Positions 37,501 to 49,099 of a DNA stretch of 64,000 nt are shown here, in pieces; position 1 is the first letter of the stretch; each line of letters starts with the position of its first letter. The DNA is taken from contig CM050448.1 in NCBI GenBank assembly GCA_027563935.2, positions 122,314,493-122,378,492 of the forward strand, in the 5' to 3' direction. Under the pieces are notes generated by a model. It was given only the letters and a program-made list of their open reading frames with translations. It did no database searches and had not been told where the DNA came from. The translations under genes and the position numbers were made by a program. The DNA is from Costus lasius. Lineage: Eukaryota; Streptophyta; Magnoliopsida; Zingiberales; Costaceae.

Positions 37501-40500
37501 CTTGTTTTATAAATGTCATAGTGAATTTATGCATAATTAAATGGATAATAAAGTACCTCATGCATAAGAAATTTGCATTGGTAAAATATTTCTGTATAAT
37601 ACATTGACATAATTCTCATCTTTAATGTATTTTAATTTACATAATTACGTAGCATAAAAATGAATTATTACAAAGGTAAACATATTAAAAAAAAAGTAGA
37701 AAATATTATAACACTTTGAAAAATCATTATAATAATTTTTTAGTTATTTTTCATGTCTAAGTGCAACAAAAACAACTTCGTTGGAGTAGAAAATATATTA
37801 AGCGAACATAAAAAAGTATGATCAAATACTCTTGATGAATATTAGTGTCATTGTGAAATATATTTTCAGTTTACAGAAAAATAGTTAAATTTTCATATTA
37901 AAATAATAAACAAACTGTTTTTTTAGCAAAGTCATTTTTAAAATAAAAAAAAGTTAGTATCACCTAATAAAGGTGTAATTGAGAGCAAAGTAATCATGAG
38001 GAAGAAGGTTGATAGCTTTGATGTGGAGCCCATAGGAACAAAAATGATAAAGGGGGTCTGCAAGAAAAGAACAGTAACACTGTTTTTTTGGGGGAAAAGA
38101 AAAGCACGGAAGGGGGAAAAATAGGGAGTGGGTTTTTTTACCCAATTTGGATGGAACTAAAATGAGGGGAAAAAGAAATTTTCCATCAACTTCCATTTTC
38201 CTCCAAGGAAATGAGAGAAACATATCCAAAATTTATAGGTTAATATTTAATAGATATATTTCATAAACACAGGAAATATTCAAGGGTGACCATGGTTGAT
38301 GTTTATAGTTTCTTAAACATGATCAATTTATTCATTTTGCTTATTTGCGGTGACAAAACTAGCTCATAATCATCATTATTATCAATATAAAGTGAGCTAA
38401 ATATACCCTGGAAATTGTTGGTGGGCAAGGACAAAGTTGAAGTATTAACTTGATTAAGAGAAGAAAGTAAAATGTAAAATGTTCACCTAGGGAACCTTGA
38501 AATCAACCTATCTTCAGAAATAAAAATGTAACTAACTCGAGTTTCAATAATTACTACAATTTCACTTTGAAGTTTCAAGAAAAAAGCAAGGATTTAATCC
38601 ACTTTATGTAAATCAGCAAGATTTAACAATGATTACGTTTCCAATGGGAAACTGTAGTGAAGGGAACAATTCAGAACAGCACAAAAAAAGAGAATTGATG
38701 TGCTAACAAATTCTTTAAATCTTTTTGTGAGATCAATATGCTTACTAGCTTGGAGAATCGCAAAATAACCCAGTGTATCAAGCCCATCACACAATTCCAA
38801 CAAAATTAATGGAGAATTTGTCATGTGTGCAATTGCAATAGTAATTGCAACAAATCTACAGTATTTCACCAATGGTTAGAGCCTACTACTTATATATTGG
38901 GCTTCTCCCTCCCTTCCCCTTCCCTCCCTATTCTCTCGTAGCCAGAAAAAGACAATATTCATTTATTTGATTGCTTCGCACTAGCTGGTCATAACTTTCT
39001 TCATCATATTGACTTGGGACGTTTGAGGAATCCAGGTCAGCAATGCACTAGAAACCAACACTTGAGTTAGCCAAAAATCTGCAAACTGACATGAATAAAC
39101 AATGTCGTCAAGGCAACCGAGTTTGGCGACAAGCCGACAAACAGTATGGAAATCAATTTGTCCAACATGAACGCAGACAAGGTTAATGCATCAAGCACGA
39201 GCAAGAATACATAGGTATACTCCCAAGACCACTTTTGTATACAAGCATAGAAGTAACAAGAAAATTTGTATAGAGCATGAAGAGGAATGAACAAGGGCAG
39301 CAAAATGGGAGAGGCATGAAAGACTAGATAAGGCTGGAAGGGAAACTGTAACTAAAAATGTTGAAGGATTCAGGATTGAATGGTGGCGAAAACAAGGGAG
39401 GAAGGAGTGATGGGAGAAACAGTAAGAGGTGGTGGTGGAAATAAAGGGGGTAAGCCTATATAAAACTATAAAACCATAGCAAATTGCCAAATCTCCTGCA
39501 ATCCATGGGCTAGTGGCATTCGATGATTGCCTCAGTGGCTTCTCCTGTGTCGGTGACTCCATTTTTGTGCAACAACGGCAGTAAGAGACTTCACATCGTA
39601 GGACTGTCCAAGGCTTCTCCCAAGTAGTGTTGAGCCCAGTAGTTTATATTCAGCAGGATGTTAAGATATTATAAATATGCATATATATAGTAGTTATGCA
39701 CAGTAGTTCTTTGAATGTTATATATAGGTACAAATGCTAGCGTGCACACCCACATATATATAGTAAGCAGAAGTACTGTGAATAAGAATAGTAACTACTT
39801 TTCGGAAGTTTGAATGTATATACTTATACAGAATTATAGTGAACTTTTTAACAATGTGGGAAAAAAGGATAAAACTTTTCAAAGTAGGAATCTACCCTTC
39901 TTTATTTTAACCATAGTATTAATAGGTTTTTAATCCATGTTTAGATTGATTTCAAAACATTGCAAAGCTAGAAATAGACACCATAAGATTCTATCATCCT
40001 ATTATCTTGAATTGTTTATAAATCTATTGCCTCTTCATGCATGCTTATTGATTCATGTTAGTGAACGCAAATATTGATTGTTATGTAGTTTGAGATAGGT
40101 GAGTAGAGAAGCATTTGTTATTTTACTCCTTTTGTTAAGAATATGTGATTAAAATAATTTACAGTTACAAATGTGGATTTTGAATGTTGCATGTTGTATG
40201 CATTATGAAAATGCCATGATAGTACGATACTATGATCATATATGTGTTGGTCAATGTTTCACCAACTAATTATGAATATGCTATAGGAGCAAACTAAAAT
40301 CAGGTTATAAAGCACTAGTTAAGGTAACTACCAAATTAACAATTTGATAGCACTTAGGTTGCTAGGTATTGTACACTGACCCAGATAATGTTGAATCTAA
40401 CACATGACAACCCAAGTAATGTCGAATTGACAACCTAGTGATTACCTTGACAAGTACTCTGTAGTCCAATTTAAATTGGCTCCTATAACACGATCATGGC

Positions 40501-42858
40501 TAGTTGGAAAAACATAATCTAGCATATATAAGATCATAGTGCCACAACATTTCCATATTGCATATAACAAGCACCAGTTCAAAATCTACAACGATAGATG
40601 TAAACTATTTCAATCGCATGTCCTCAATACAAGAAAAAATTAACAAATGTATCTATGCTCACCTATCTTGTTTTTGCATATCAATGAGCATTTGCATTTA
40701 CTAGAATGAACCAATAGGAATGTAAATAGAGGATAATGGATTTAAAATAATTCAAGATAATATAACAATAAGGTCTTACACTGTCTATTTTAACTTTGCA
40801 ATGTATTGAAATCAATCTAATCATGAATTAGCAACCTATAAACAGCATGATTATAACAAAGAGAGGATAGATTTCTACCTAAAAATTGATTCTACTTCAC
40901 TCTTTTTTATGTTCTTGGAATATTGAAAAAAATCTCAGTTGGATGACGCCAACTACCGCCATTGCACATAAGCTCAGTTGCTAACTTAAGAGAAGCCACT
41001 GTTAGTCCTGGATGTCACAGAACATCATCCTGCACACTACGGACTGCGTCAAAGGTGGTCAGGGCACAGCTACTAGTGGATCATAAGAGATCTGGCTATT
41101 TGCAATAATTTTGTAGCTTTATGTAGATTTTCCCTGCTACTAACATCTTGAGTGTTTTCCCCTTTCTTTCTACATAGCCTATGACTAATTCTCCCACTGT
41201 TCCTTCCTTCCTCGTGTCTGCCAATGACCAATTTTGAATCATTCAACATTTTGAGCTTTGAGTTAGGCTTTAGACTTGACATCTTTTAGGCTTAAGCATT
41301 TGAATTAGGTCACATTATTTTAGGCTCATTGAGTTAATGAATCAATTTCATCTCTAAAACAAATGATGTCAAAGCAAATCTAGTATTAAGCATGACGAGG
41401 ATCCAATAAAAAAAGGCTATCATAAATAGTAGAGCCATCGTTATATTAACCTCATATGCTACCAATTAGGGATGATTCTAGGCTGTGAGTTAAGCTTTGG
41501 GTAGTTTGACAAGGACCTCAAATCATACATAAAAAAAATACGCATAGAAAGTGAGAAGTATTCAATAGAACTTTTAGTCTAACTAATTAATTAGATAGAC
41601 CACATTTATGCATAAGGTAGGCTCAAAACTCATTGTTTCCCTAATGTGACAGACAACCTATGTAGGCCCGCCGCCCATGGGTTAGGATGGTATTATTATT
41701 GAATTTGGATCCTACACCTTGAACACAAACTCCTTGAAGGAGTCTAGAGTTTCATTCTTATAAATTATAATATAAGTTGGCTTCCCATTTGTATTGCTAT
41801 CACATCAAAATTAGTTTCCAACCATTGGAGCCATTTGAGTAGAAAGAGCAAACAAAAGCACTAGCTTCTTCCTCGAGACACTAGAGTAATTAGATAACAC
41901 AATCATTTATTTCTTATGTATTTTCTCCAGCTTAATTATTATTCTAAATTCATACATGTGATTACAATAAATTTGTTCAACATGTGACATCATTTCTTAC
42001 TTGTAGGAATTTAGAATAATAATAAATTATAAACGATAGATAAGGATTATCTTGTTATGCGATAAATTACCTTGGTATCTTGAGGTTCAAGCTAGGGTTT
42101 CCATTTGCTCGCCCTCTTTAGATGCCTCTAATAGGTGGAAATCAGTTTTGGTACATTAGCGATGCAAATGGAAACCTAGACTCCCTCGTTGAGGAATTTG
42201 GGTTTCAGATACAGAATTCAGATCTAACAAGGTATAATGGGTATATCTAATACATAAATGAGACTCATCTAATTAATTAGTTAGCCCAATTCAATTAAAG
42301 TTAGACCATGTCATGATATATAAGGTTTGATAAACTTAATACCTTCAACTTGGACTCAAATATTTTCATTTAGGCGATATTAATTCGGATTTATCGAAGT
42401 AATAATAGGTCAATTCACGGGTAGCAACACAAACACTGTCGAGCTAACAGGAAAAAGGAAATGTCCAAAAGTGGAGACGCAAATCAGTCTCCCTCTGGTT
42501 TTCAAATGGAGTCATCTTAAACTTTCACCAAAAAGGACAAAAAGAACCAAACCCAAATCAACAGAAACTACAAGATCGCCGAACCAATCAACATCAGGCA
42601 GCCATCGCGGAAGGGCATTTCAAGAAAACGGAAAGAATAATAATAATCATAGCAGGGAGGCGCAGACGATGATTTACCACTCCGGAGGCGGTGGAGGTGG
42701 AGATGGTCAACTTGTGATCGGTGGTGTAGTCCTTGGTGAGGAGATCTGAGTCGGCAAGCAAAGGAAGTGGGTAAACGAACAAATCTGGATGAAGGCGGGG
42801 GCTTGGAAATACCTTTCGCCTTCTTTCCGATGTCGGAGAAGAGCCCAGGTCCTGACAT
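34503..42858 (-). CDS. VDAC: Voltage-dependent anion channel (mitochondrial outer-membrane porin), 6 coding exons
   Basis: VDAC forms the main metabolite pore of the mitochondrial outer membrane, a 19-strand beta barrel with an N-terminal helix. Coding exons: 42813-42858 (ATG at 42856-42858), 42678-42745, 35387-35497, 35180-35266, 34888-35096, 34503-34809 (stop). All borders are GT/AG, the phases fit, and the sum is 275 residues, the normal plant length. It begins MSGPGLFSDIGKKAK, continues KDYTTDHKLTISTSTASG, has VKGRFNNTGKLGALLQH in the last exon, and ends GLALALKP, all typical. Exon 1 ends after one base of a codon, and the next exon completes K-D-L-L. Intron 2 is about 7.2 kb and contains a solo LTR, a MITE-like stretch and a decayed TRIM relative. 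The 5' side abuts a foldback element 50 bp from the ATG. Which VDAC paralogue it is cannot be told. Confidence 0.95.
35742..36972. mobile_element. Solo LTR in VDAC intron 2
   Basis: Begins TGTCACGCCCCGG and ends GGCCTGACA, with terminal TGTCA/TGACA. It is flanked by a perfect 5 bp duplication CCAAG (35737-35741 and 36973-36977). At 1231 bp with no internal polyprotein, it is the expected product of recombination between two LTRs. It is GC-richer than the intron. Open frames in it are not recognisable genes. The first 13 bases match the LTR-like start at 62446. Confidence 0.85.
37000..41230. other. VDAC intron 2, mostly unrecognised
   Basis: AT-rich intron DNA. At 38050-38235 is a short purine-rich MITE-like stretch (CTGTTTTTTTGGGGGAAAAG, with CCATTTTCCTCCAAGG opposite) resembling the arms of the 18.8-27 kb elements. 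A minus-strand frame at 39191-39562 has no family likeness. Confidence 0.4.
41240..41640. mobile_element. Decayed relative of the TRIM element at 48.36 kb
   Basis: The stretch AAGCATGACGAGGATCCAAT to AGTAGAGCCATCGTTATATT matches the internal region of the intact TRIM in order, with a decayed primer-binding site (ATGATGTCAAAGC against ATGGTATCAGAGC). The preceding GGCTTAAGCATTTGAATTAG matches the LTR. The copy is clearly older. Its right LTR could not be delimited. Confidence 0.6.
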
Positions 42859-42907
42859 GGCTGCGGATGGGACAAGAGCCAAGGGTATGTAGCGGCCAGA
42901 TTTTTCA

Positions 42908-43206
42908 GGGGCACCCTTCTTAAATTTTAATTAAAAATTTTAAAAATATAATAGATATCAAAATTTATTTAATGGTATAAATATTGGGGTATTTTAAATT
43001 TTATATATGTCTAAAATATTCTATACAAGATCATATATAAGATAAAAATACTATTCACTTTTGTCTTATATGTGATCGAGTATTTTAGACGTATACAAAA
43101 TCTAAAATACTCCAATATATATACCATTGGATAGATCTTGATATCTAGTATATTTCTAAAAAAAATTTTAAAAAAAATTATATTAAAATTTAAGCACCCC
43201 TTCGCA
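42908..43206. repeat. Foldback (long inverted repeat) element next to VDAC
   Basis: Two arms of about 130 bp, 42911-43041 and 43065-43200, are inverted copies joined by a loop of about 23 bp. Both outer ends read GGGGTGC/GGGGCAC. Matching pieces include GATATCAA-ATNTATNCAATGGTATA and GTCTAAAATA. A transcript through it would form a long hairpin. It lies 50 bp upstream of the VDAC ATG, in the leader or core promoter. Confidence 0.8.
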
Positions 43207-43430
43207 AATTTTACGGAGGAGTGCCCCTCAGCAAAATTTTTGTCGTAGTAGAGCAGGGCTTCTCGGAGAAATATTTGTAGAGGGGCACCCCTCCGTAACA
43301 TTTACGAAGGGGTGCTTTAGAAATATTATAGTCATCAAAAGTTATTCAATAGTATATATATTAAGATATTTTAGATCTTATATAAGCCTAAAATACCTTA
43401 TACAAGATTAAAGCACCCCTCCGCAAATAT
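43207..43430. repeat. Partial relatives of the foldback element
   Basis: Further GGGGCACCCCTCCGTAA and AAGGGGTGCTTTAGAAATAT pieces. One (43296-43416) again has short inverted halves around AAGATATTTTAGATCTTATA. It looks like a decayed tandem copy. Confidence 0.55.
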
Positions 43431-43439
43431 TTCCTCGGG

Positions 43440-44450
43440 CTTCTCCACCTCGCACTCACAAGCTGCGGGGAAATGAGCTGTACAATTAAAAGATATTTAT
43501 AGCCAGAAAAGGAGGCGCTTGGCTTCAAAAAAATTAAATAAACAGACAATTCCATCGCGGCGTTGCCAGTGGCGAGGGCTGTGCGTCCCTGCAGCCTTTG
43601 CTATACACTTTCATAGTGCGAGGAGGTGGGAACGCGAGTGGCAGTGTGCAAGTGCCCAAATTATTTGGTTGACGCATAGCTACGTGGCGTTCTTCCGTGC
43701 CGCGTGCCGCACATGCCTCTTTTTTTATAAAATAACTTTTTTTTTTTTCATGTGGCCCAAATTATGTTTTCTCAATTTCTTATGCTCTTATTCATAATTA
43801 CAGTGTGATTGGCAGCGTGTGACATTCATTTAGCTCTTTCAATATTTATTGTAACATTATCTATTATTAGTAGTCAACTGAATTTCATCTCATGTTATTT
43901 CACAGTTCATCCTAAAAATTAGGTTGATCATTGATTTTCTCTTGCTACATATAATTCTTTTAATTTCTTTATGATTAATTGTCTTATACTCAATTCACCT
44001 TTCTTTTCTAATATATTTTTTAGGATTATAGTTCAACATTTTTAGCATTTTAACTTCTTAAAGGGAAAGAAAAATGTAAATAATTTAAGATATGAAGGGT
44101 AGATCATAGATTTTCTTTTTCATAAAATGAGATAATTACGCATAGGACCTTCTCTGCCAATCTAATTAGTTATTAATTAAATATACTAGTGAACGATCTT
44201 TCAAACAAAAATTTATCCAGTGTACAAAAAATATATATATATATAATTATTCATTTTCATTTTCTCAATAATTAATAAAAATAAATGGAACATATGATTA
44301 GAAAACTCTAACCGTGTATAATGACTACGACAAATGAGATTTAATTTTTTTTTGTCCTTTAATACGGCATTATCGAATTAATAGTAGCATTTTTGACAAT
44401 ATAATTAATGGAGACTTTGTCAATAAATAATTATTATTAAAATGTAAAAG
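43440..44450. other. Intergenic DNA, upstream of VDAC
   Basis: A GC-richer patch (43540-43720) may be a promoter or old exon, but no protein motif was recognised. The rest is AT-rich. Confidence 0.3.
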
Positions 44451-44459
44451 TTGCTTGAT

Positions 44460-45000
44460 TATTAAAATGAATAATCAAGCAAGTAACAATTGCAAAACTA
44501 GAAAAAAAAAAACATTGATTGACTGCTCTAACCAACTAGGCTAATAAGCTATGCAACACTTATTCAACTACTTTTTTATCGAAGCGCAGTAAAAGTTCAA
44601 GTAACAATTGCAAAACCAAAAAAATAAAATAAAATTTTGATTGGCAATTTTTGCATGATTAGCATGATGCTTTAACTATTTAAGCTAATACCTCATGCAC
44701 ATTTATATACACTTGGGCATGATGTAAACAGTTGAAGCAAGTAACAATTGCAAAACCAAAAAAACTAAAATATTAATTGGCTCATACAAGTCTTGAACCT
44801 ATGATATTCACATTATTAACACAACACTCCAACTAAGGTAATAAGCCATGCAACACTTATTAAACTAAGAGGCACTTATTCAACTAATCTTTTTGTTGGA
44901 GCATATTTATTTACGCAAGGTTGAAGCAAGTAACAATTGCAAAACTGAAAAAAATAACATTAATTGGCCTATGCAAGTCTCAAACCCGTGACAAGTTCGT
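44460..45000. repeat. Irregular array of four repeats
   Basis: CAAGTAACAATTGCAAAAC occurs at about 44479, 44598, 44738 and 44928, each followed by TTGATTGG/ATTAATTGG and an AACCNNTGACA or CTAACCAACTAGGCTAATAA segment. The latter resembles tRNA-derived sequence in plant repeats, but no functional tRNA is present. Confidence 0.6.
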
Positions 45001-45226
45001 CCTACAGCAACAATGGACAAGTTATCAGAAAAAAAAAAAACAATGGACAAGTTTAAAATTTTCTTCTGCATCGTTCAACTTGACATAATTGTCAGCTGAT
45101 GGGATGGGAAATTACCAAAGAATCTTACAACTCGAGCATTAAGAAAAAAACACATACAAAAGTGAGTTGAACAATGTGGATAAGGCTCATCCATTTAATG
45201 GATGAAATCTCACTCTTGAGAAAATT

Positions 45227-45358
45227 GTTTCCTGGAAATGCATTGCGTGAAATATCAACAAGTGCCTTGAAGCCATATGGCTCATGCATTGATAGCTCTG
45301 ACAGAACTTTCCTGTTCAGTTGGATATTTAACCCATGCATTAAATTGCCATAATTGAC
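45227..45358 (-). pseudogene. Orphan exon of organelle ribosomal protein L20
   Basis: A 44-codon minus-strand segment begins VNYGNLMHGL after a GCAG acceptor and continues NIQLNRKVLSELSMHEPY, then KALVDISRNAFPGN. This is the C-terminal exon of plant bacterial-type (mitochondrial) L20. Compared with the family, about three residues are missing between HGL and NIQL. Homology stops abruptly after FPGN without a donor at that point. The frame stays open to 45125 with unrelated sequence. No upstream L20 exon was found within several kb. Most likely a captured or relic exon. Confidence 0.6.
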
Positions 45359-45399
45359 CTGCGATACAAAAATGCACAAGTATCTTTTCTTTTATGATA

Positions 45400-46900
45400 A
45401 ACTGTGAGATCTTCATTCACCAAATAGTTATATAACTTATCAAATAGTAATATAACTTTGATAACTTGACGACATTGCATGGTCTAACTAGGGGTGTTCA
45501 CACCATGACTCATTTTCCCAAACTTCGGATACCGGGTAATTTTAGAACACAACATAAGACTATACGTTACTAGATAATAAAATTTAAAATATGCACTTAT
45601 AAATCATTTCACAAAAGAATTAAACAATAAATACTAGCAATTAGCCAATATGAACTACAAATCATTACACATTCGATCCAACTTCAATAATTCGATTAGG
45701 TTCGCCCGTTTTAAATTTTTGAACACCCTTAGCAATTTCTGTCAAAGAGGAAAACATCTAAAATAGCTTAGATAGAAAGCCATTAGAGGTGTCTTCCAAG
45801 TAGGGCTAATATAATCTATTAGTATAAATTAATTGATCAGACCTGGTATGACTCCTGCGTTTGTGGCTAGTAGGGCTACTTTCCACCCAAACCCATCGAT
45901 GGGTCTCATCGTTCACAACCCAAAAATTTTATCAAACAATACAAAAATCAAACAAGGGAAATGATAATCCTAAAATCATAAATTGAATTATACCATAAAA
46001 ATGAAGAGATGACATCAAAAACTCTATCCTCAGGGATAACTCTTCTCTCCCCTCTTTTCTTTTTCTCTCTATTGACAGCAGCTCCACATGCCTCTATTTA
46101 AGCAATTACAGCTCATCGTAATAGTAATACGAACCAAATAAATCCCTAGCTACCTTTTATTAAAAAGTCTATTTAGAGTTTCGATTACCATTCTTCACTA
46201 GTCTACGACACTATACTAATTATATATTTGGTTATTCCTCAATCTGTATAATTCTTTGATTACCATATTAAAATAGGTATACGACACTATACAAATTAGG
46301 AAAATTATTATGAACTGAATTAAATAATATATATATAGCATATTGATAAACAAGACTTAGAATTTATTTTGAGCACAATCCTTAAAGATTGGTCTACGAC
46401 ACAAGTTCATTTGTTCATGTTTGAATTCTTAATTACACTAAATAATGTTTTCAAATGCTGCATGTTTAAATAATTAGCATTCATATTTAGCTACTACCTT
46501 ATTTAAATCTTTGAAGTGTGCGTTGGGGTGTGAATCTTTTCATTATCAAGCTATTTGTTCTCTCCTCTCGTTTCTTTTTCTCCTAATTGTCTATTTGCCT
46601 TTTTGAGTACCTTATAATACATTTAATACTTCCTAATAACTTTTACCTAAATTAGCAAGATATCTATTGATAACTCTAACTACATATACAATATCTAGCC
46701 CTAGGCAAATCATTGTATACTTCAAACTGCGTACTATAGATGCATATAGAATATTCTATACAGCAGTTTGCTATTTCTCATTTTAAAGGGCATTGCATAG
46801 AGCTCTAACTTCAATTGACTTGCAGGAGGTGTGCTAATTGGCTTTATTTTATTAATGTTAAATATTTTAACCACTTATTCACATATCTTTTTTTGGATAA
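45400..46900. other. Intergenic DNA with a copy of the NKAP-like leader
   Basis: AT-rich. At 45846-45906 a sequence matches, in the plus direction, the leader and start region of the NKAP-like gene (GGTATGA, CTCCTGCGTT, CACCCAAACCCATCGATGGG), interrupted by about 22 bp. Nothing else was recognised. Confidence 0.45.
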
Positions 46901-46904
46901 TCAA

Positions 46905-47340
46905 AGTTTCTTAATCTTTTCTATCCCATGTGATAGTCATACCCAATATCTTTTTTATTTGTCCTAAATCTTTCATATCAAAGGAGTCATATAGCAATTT
47001 TCTTAACTTATCGATCAAGCAAATAACTCTTCCTACGATGGGAATATCATCAATATAGAGTAATAAAAAATAAAATATCATTAGAAATTTTCTTAAAATA
47101 AACATAGTGATTTGCAAATATCATATGATAGTCTTTATTCAACATAAATGAACCAAACTTCTCATACTATTTGCCTAGGAGTCTACATCAATCCATATAA
47201 GCACTTCTTTAATTTGTAAACTATTTGTTCTTTTTCTTTAATAAAAGATTCTTCTAGTTACTCTATGTATATCTACTTCTCCATATCACTCCATAGAAAA
47301 GCTATTTTTACATCCAATATTCTATTTCAAGATCCAGTCA
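46905..47340 (-). pseudogene. Ty1/copia reverse-transcriptase relic
   Basis: The minus strand has LLLYIDDIPIVG (the RT YVDD region) followed by FDMKDLGQIKKILGM, the conserved copia sequence. Upstream, in other frames, are decayed equivalents of DVKTAFLHGD and of the KLKKSLYGLKQ-type segment. Stops and frameshifts show it is dead. No LTR was found nearby. Confidence 0.8.
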
Positions 47341-47977
47341 TGCAACTACACTAAAATACACTAGTGGATGCCATTATTATCATGGAGGTTGGGTTACCAT
47401 TATAGAAATGCAAACCAAATCAACATTCAGGACTAGATCTTAAAAAAACACTTTAAAATTTAAATTTTATCTAGACTCAACATTAATCACTTGAATCAAA
47501 TTCTAACACCATTGTTAGCAAACTCAAATTCTAACACCACTATAGAAAAACGTAAGTCCATCTAAGCAAGATTAATGTTCGAAGGACCTTGGACTAAAGC
47601 AAAGAACATGATTTTTGTAGGAACTTACCAATCAAATCCTCGGTCGCGCCTCATGAAAGCAAGGTTTGTGTTAGATTGATTGAGAGGACTCATCAATCTT
47701 CATATGCTGAATTTAGAAGCACAATTATAATAAATAACTTCCACTAACTACCTATTAACATGCCATGTCATACCAACATACCATCTCCCCACCATGCAAA
47801 TAGTGTACCTTCACCCATGTTCCTACTAGTGGGACTAGTAAAATAATTCAACTTTCAACTTACGTCAGCTGCTCCCTCTTTCCACGTTATATAATCACGT
47901 TTTGGCACTATAAAGCACAACATCGACCTCATCCTTGGAAATGTGTTTTCCTTAAGCTCTAAGAATACTGATCAAAA

Positions 47978-48285
47978 TGTTGAACATCCAATGCTGCTAG
48001 ATGGAGGAAACAAATTACGTTCCTAAAACAAGGATCATGGAGCAAAATAAAATCACTAATATTACAAACCTACTCACTGTGGCAACCAAGGTGGTAGTCG
48101 ATATTTAAGATGTTTTTGAGGTGGAAGGAAGTGCGCACCTCTTTTCCTCCTCGAGAATGTTTTGATGACGAAAAAAAATGTAAATAATAACCAAACCAAG
48201 TGGAAGCTCCTAAACTTCTTTACGAGAAAAATCTAATTCAAATAACAAAGAATAATTCCACAAATTGTCACTACAAGGAGGCATG
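47978..48285. repeat. Tandem segmental duplication, copy A (empty TRIM site)
   Basis: About 305 bp, highly similar to copy B (48288-49099). At the place where copy B carries the TRIM it reads AGCAAAATAAAATCACTAAT, a single uninterrupted AAAAT. No gene is visible. Confidence 0.85.
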
Positions 48286-48287
48286 TG

Positions 48288-49099
48288 TGTTGAACATCCA
48301 ATGCTGCTAGATGGAGGAAAAAAATTAAGTTCTTAAAACAAGGATCATAGAGCAAAATTGTAATGCCCCAGTTTAGTCCCACATTAAAAGTGAGAGAAGA
48401 GATTATATGGTATATAAAGCTTAGTGGGCTTGCTATTGTTAATTTGGGCTTAAGCATTTTAATAGATTGGGCCACGTTGTAAATCGGCTCACCAAGTTAA
48501 TAAATAGTTTGCTTACTAAGTGGGTTATAACAAATGGTATCAGAGCAAAATTTAGTCCTAAGCATGGTGAGAGGCCAAAAGAAAAGGGTTACCGAGGATG
48601 GTAGAGCCGCCATTAGGCTGACCTCACATGCTGCCGACTAAGAGATGGTGGGCTTGACGAGGACGTCAGGTCTTAAGTGGGGGAGATTGTAATGCCCCAG
48701 TTTAGTCCCACATTGAAAGTGAGAGAAGAGATTATATGGTATATAAAGCTTAGTGGGTTTGCTATTGTTAACTTGGGCTTAAGCATTTTAATAGATTGGG
48801 TCATGTTGTAAATCGGCTTACCAAGTTAATAAATAGTTTACTTACTAAGTGGGTTGTAACAAAAATAAAATCACTAATATTATAAACCTACTCACTGTGG
48901 CAACCAAAGTGGTAGTTGTTATTTAAGATGCTTTTGAGGTGGAAGGAAGTGCGCACCTCTTTTCCTCCTCGAGAATGTTTTGATGACGAAAGAAAATGCA
49001 AATAATAGCCAAACCAAGTGGAAGCTCCTAGACTTCTTTATGAGAAAAATCTAATTCAAATAACAAAGAATAATTCCACATATTGTCACTACAAGGGGC
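48288..49099. repeat. Tandem segmental duplication, copy B (holds the TRIM)
   Basis: Same sequence as copy A apart from scattered substitutions and a 508 bp gain made of the TRIM plus one AAAAT. The duplication therefore came before the insertion, assuming the TRIM was never cleanly lost from copy A. Confidence 0.85.
48359..48861 (+). mobile_element. Complete TRIM retrotransposon, 503 bp
   Basis: Two 174 bp LTRs (48359-48532 and 48688-48861) start TGTAATGCCCCAG and end AACA, with only a handful of differences. After the left LTR is a primer-binding site TGGTATCAGAGC (48535-48546), complementary to initiator methionine tRNA. Before the right LTR is a polypurine tract, AAGTGGGGGAGA. The internal region is 155 bp and non-coding. 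A perfect 5 bp duplication AAAAT flanks it (48354-48358, 48862-48866). It must have moved with proteins from another element. Confidence 0.95.

Noticed and set aside
39191..39562. 123-residue minus frame in VDAC intron
   Set aside because: Low-complexity serine/leucine composition, no motif, no splice context.
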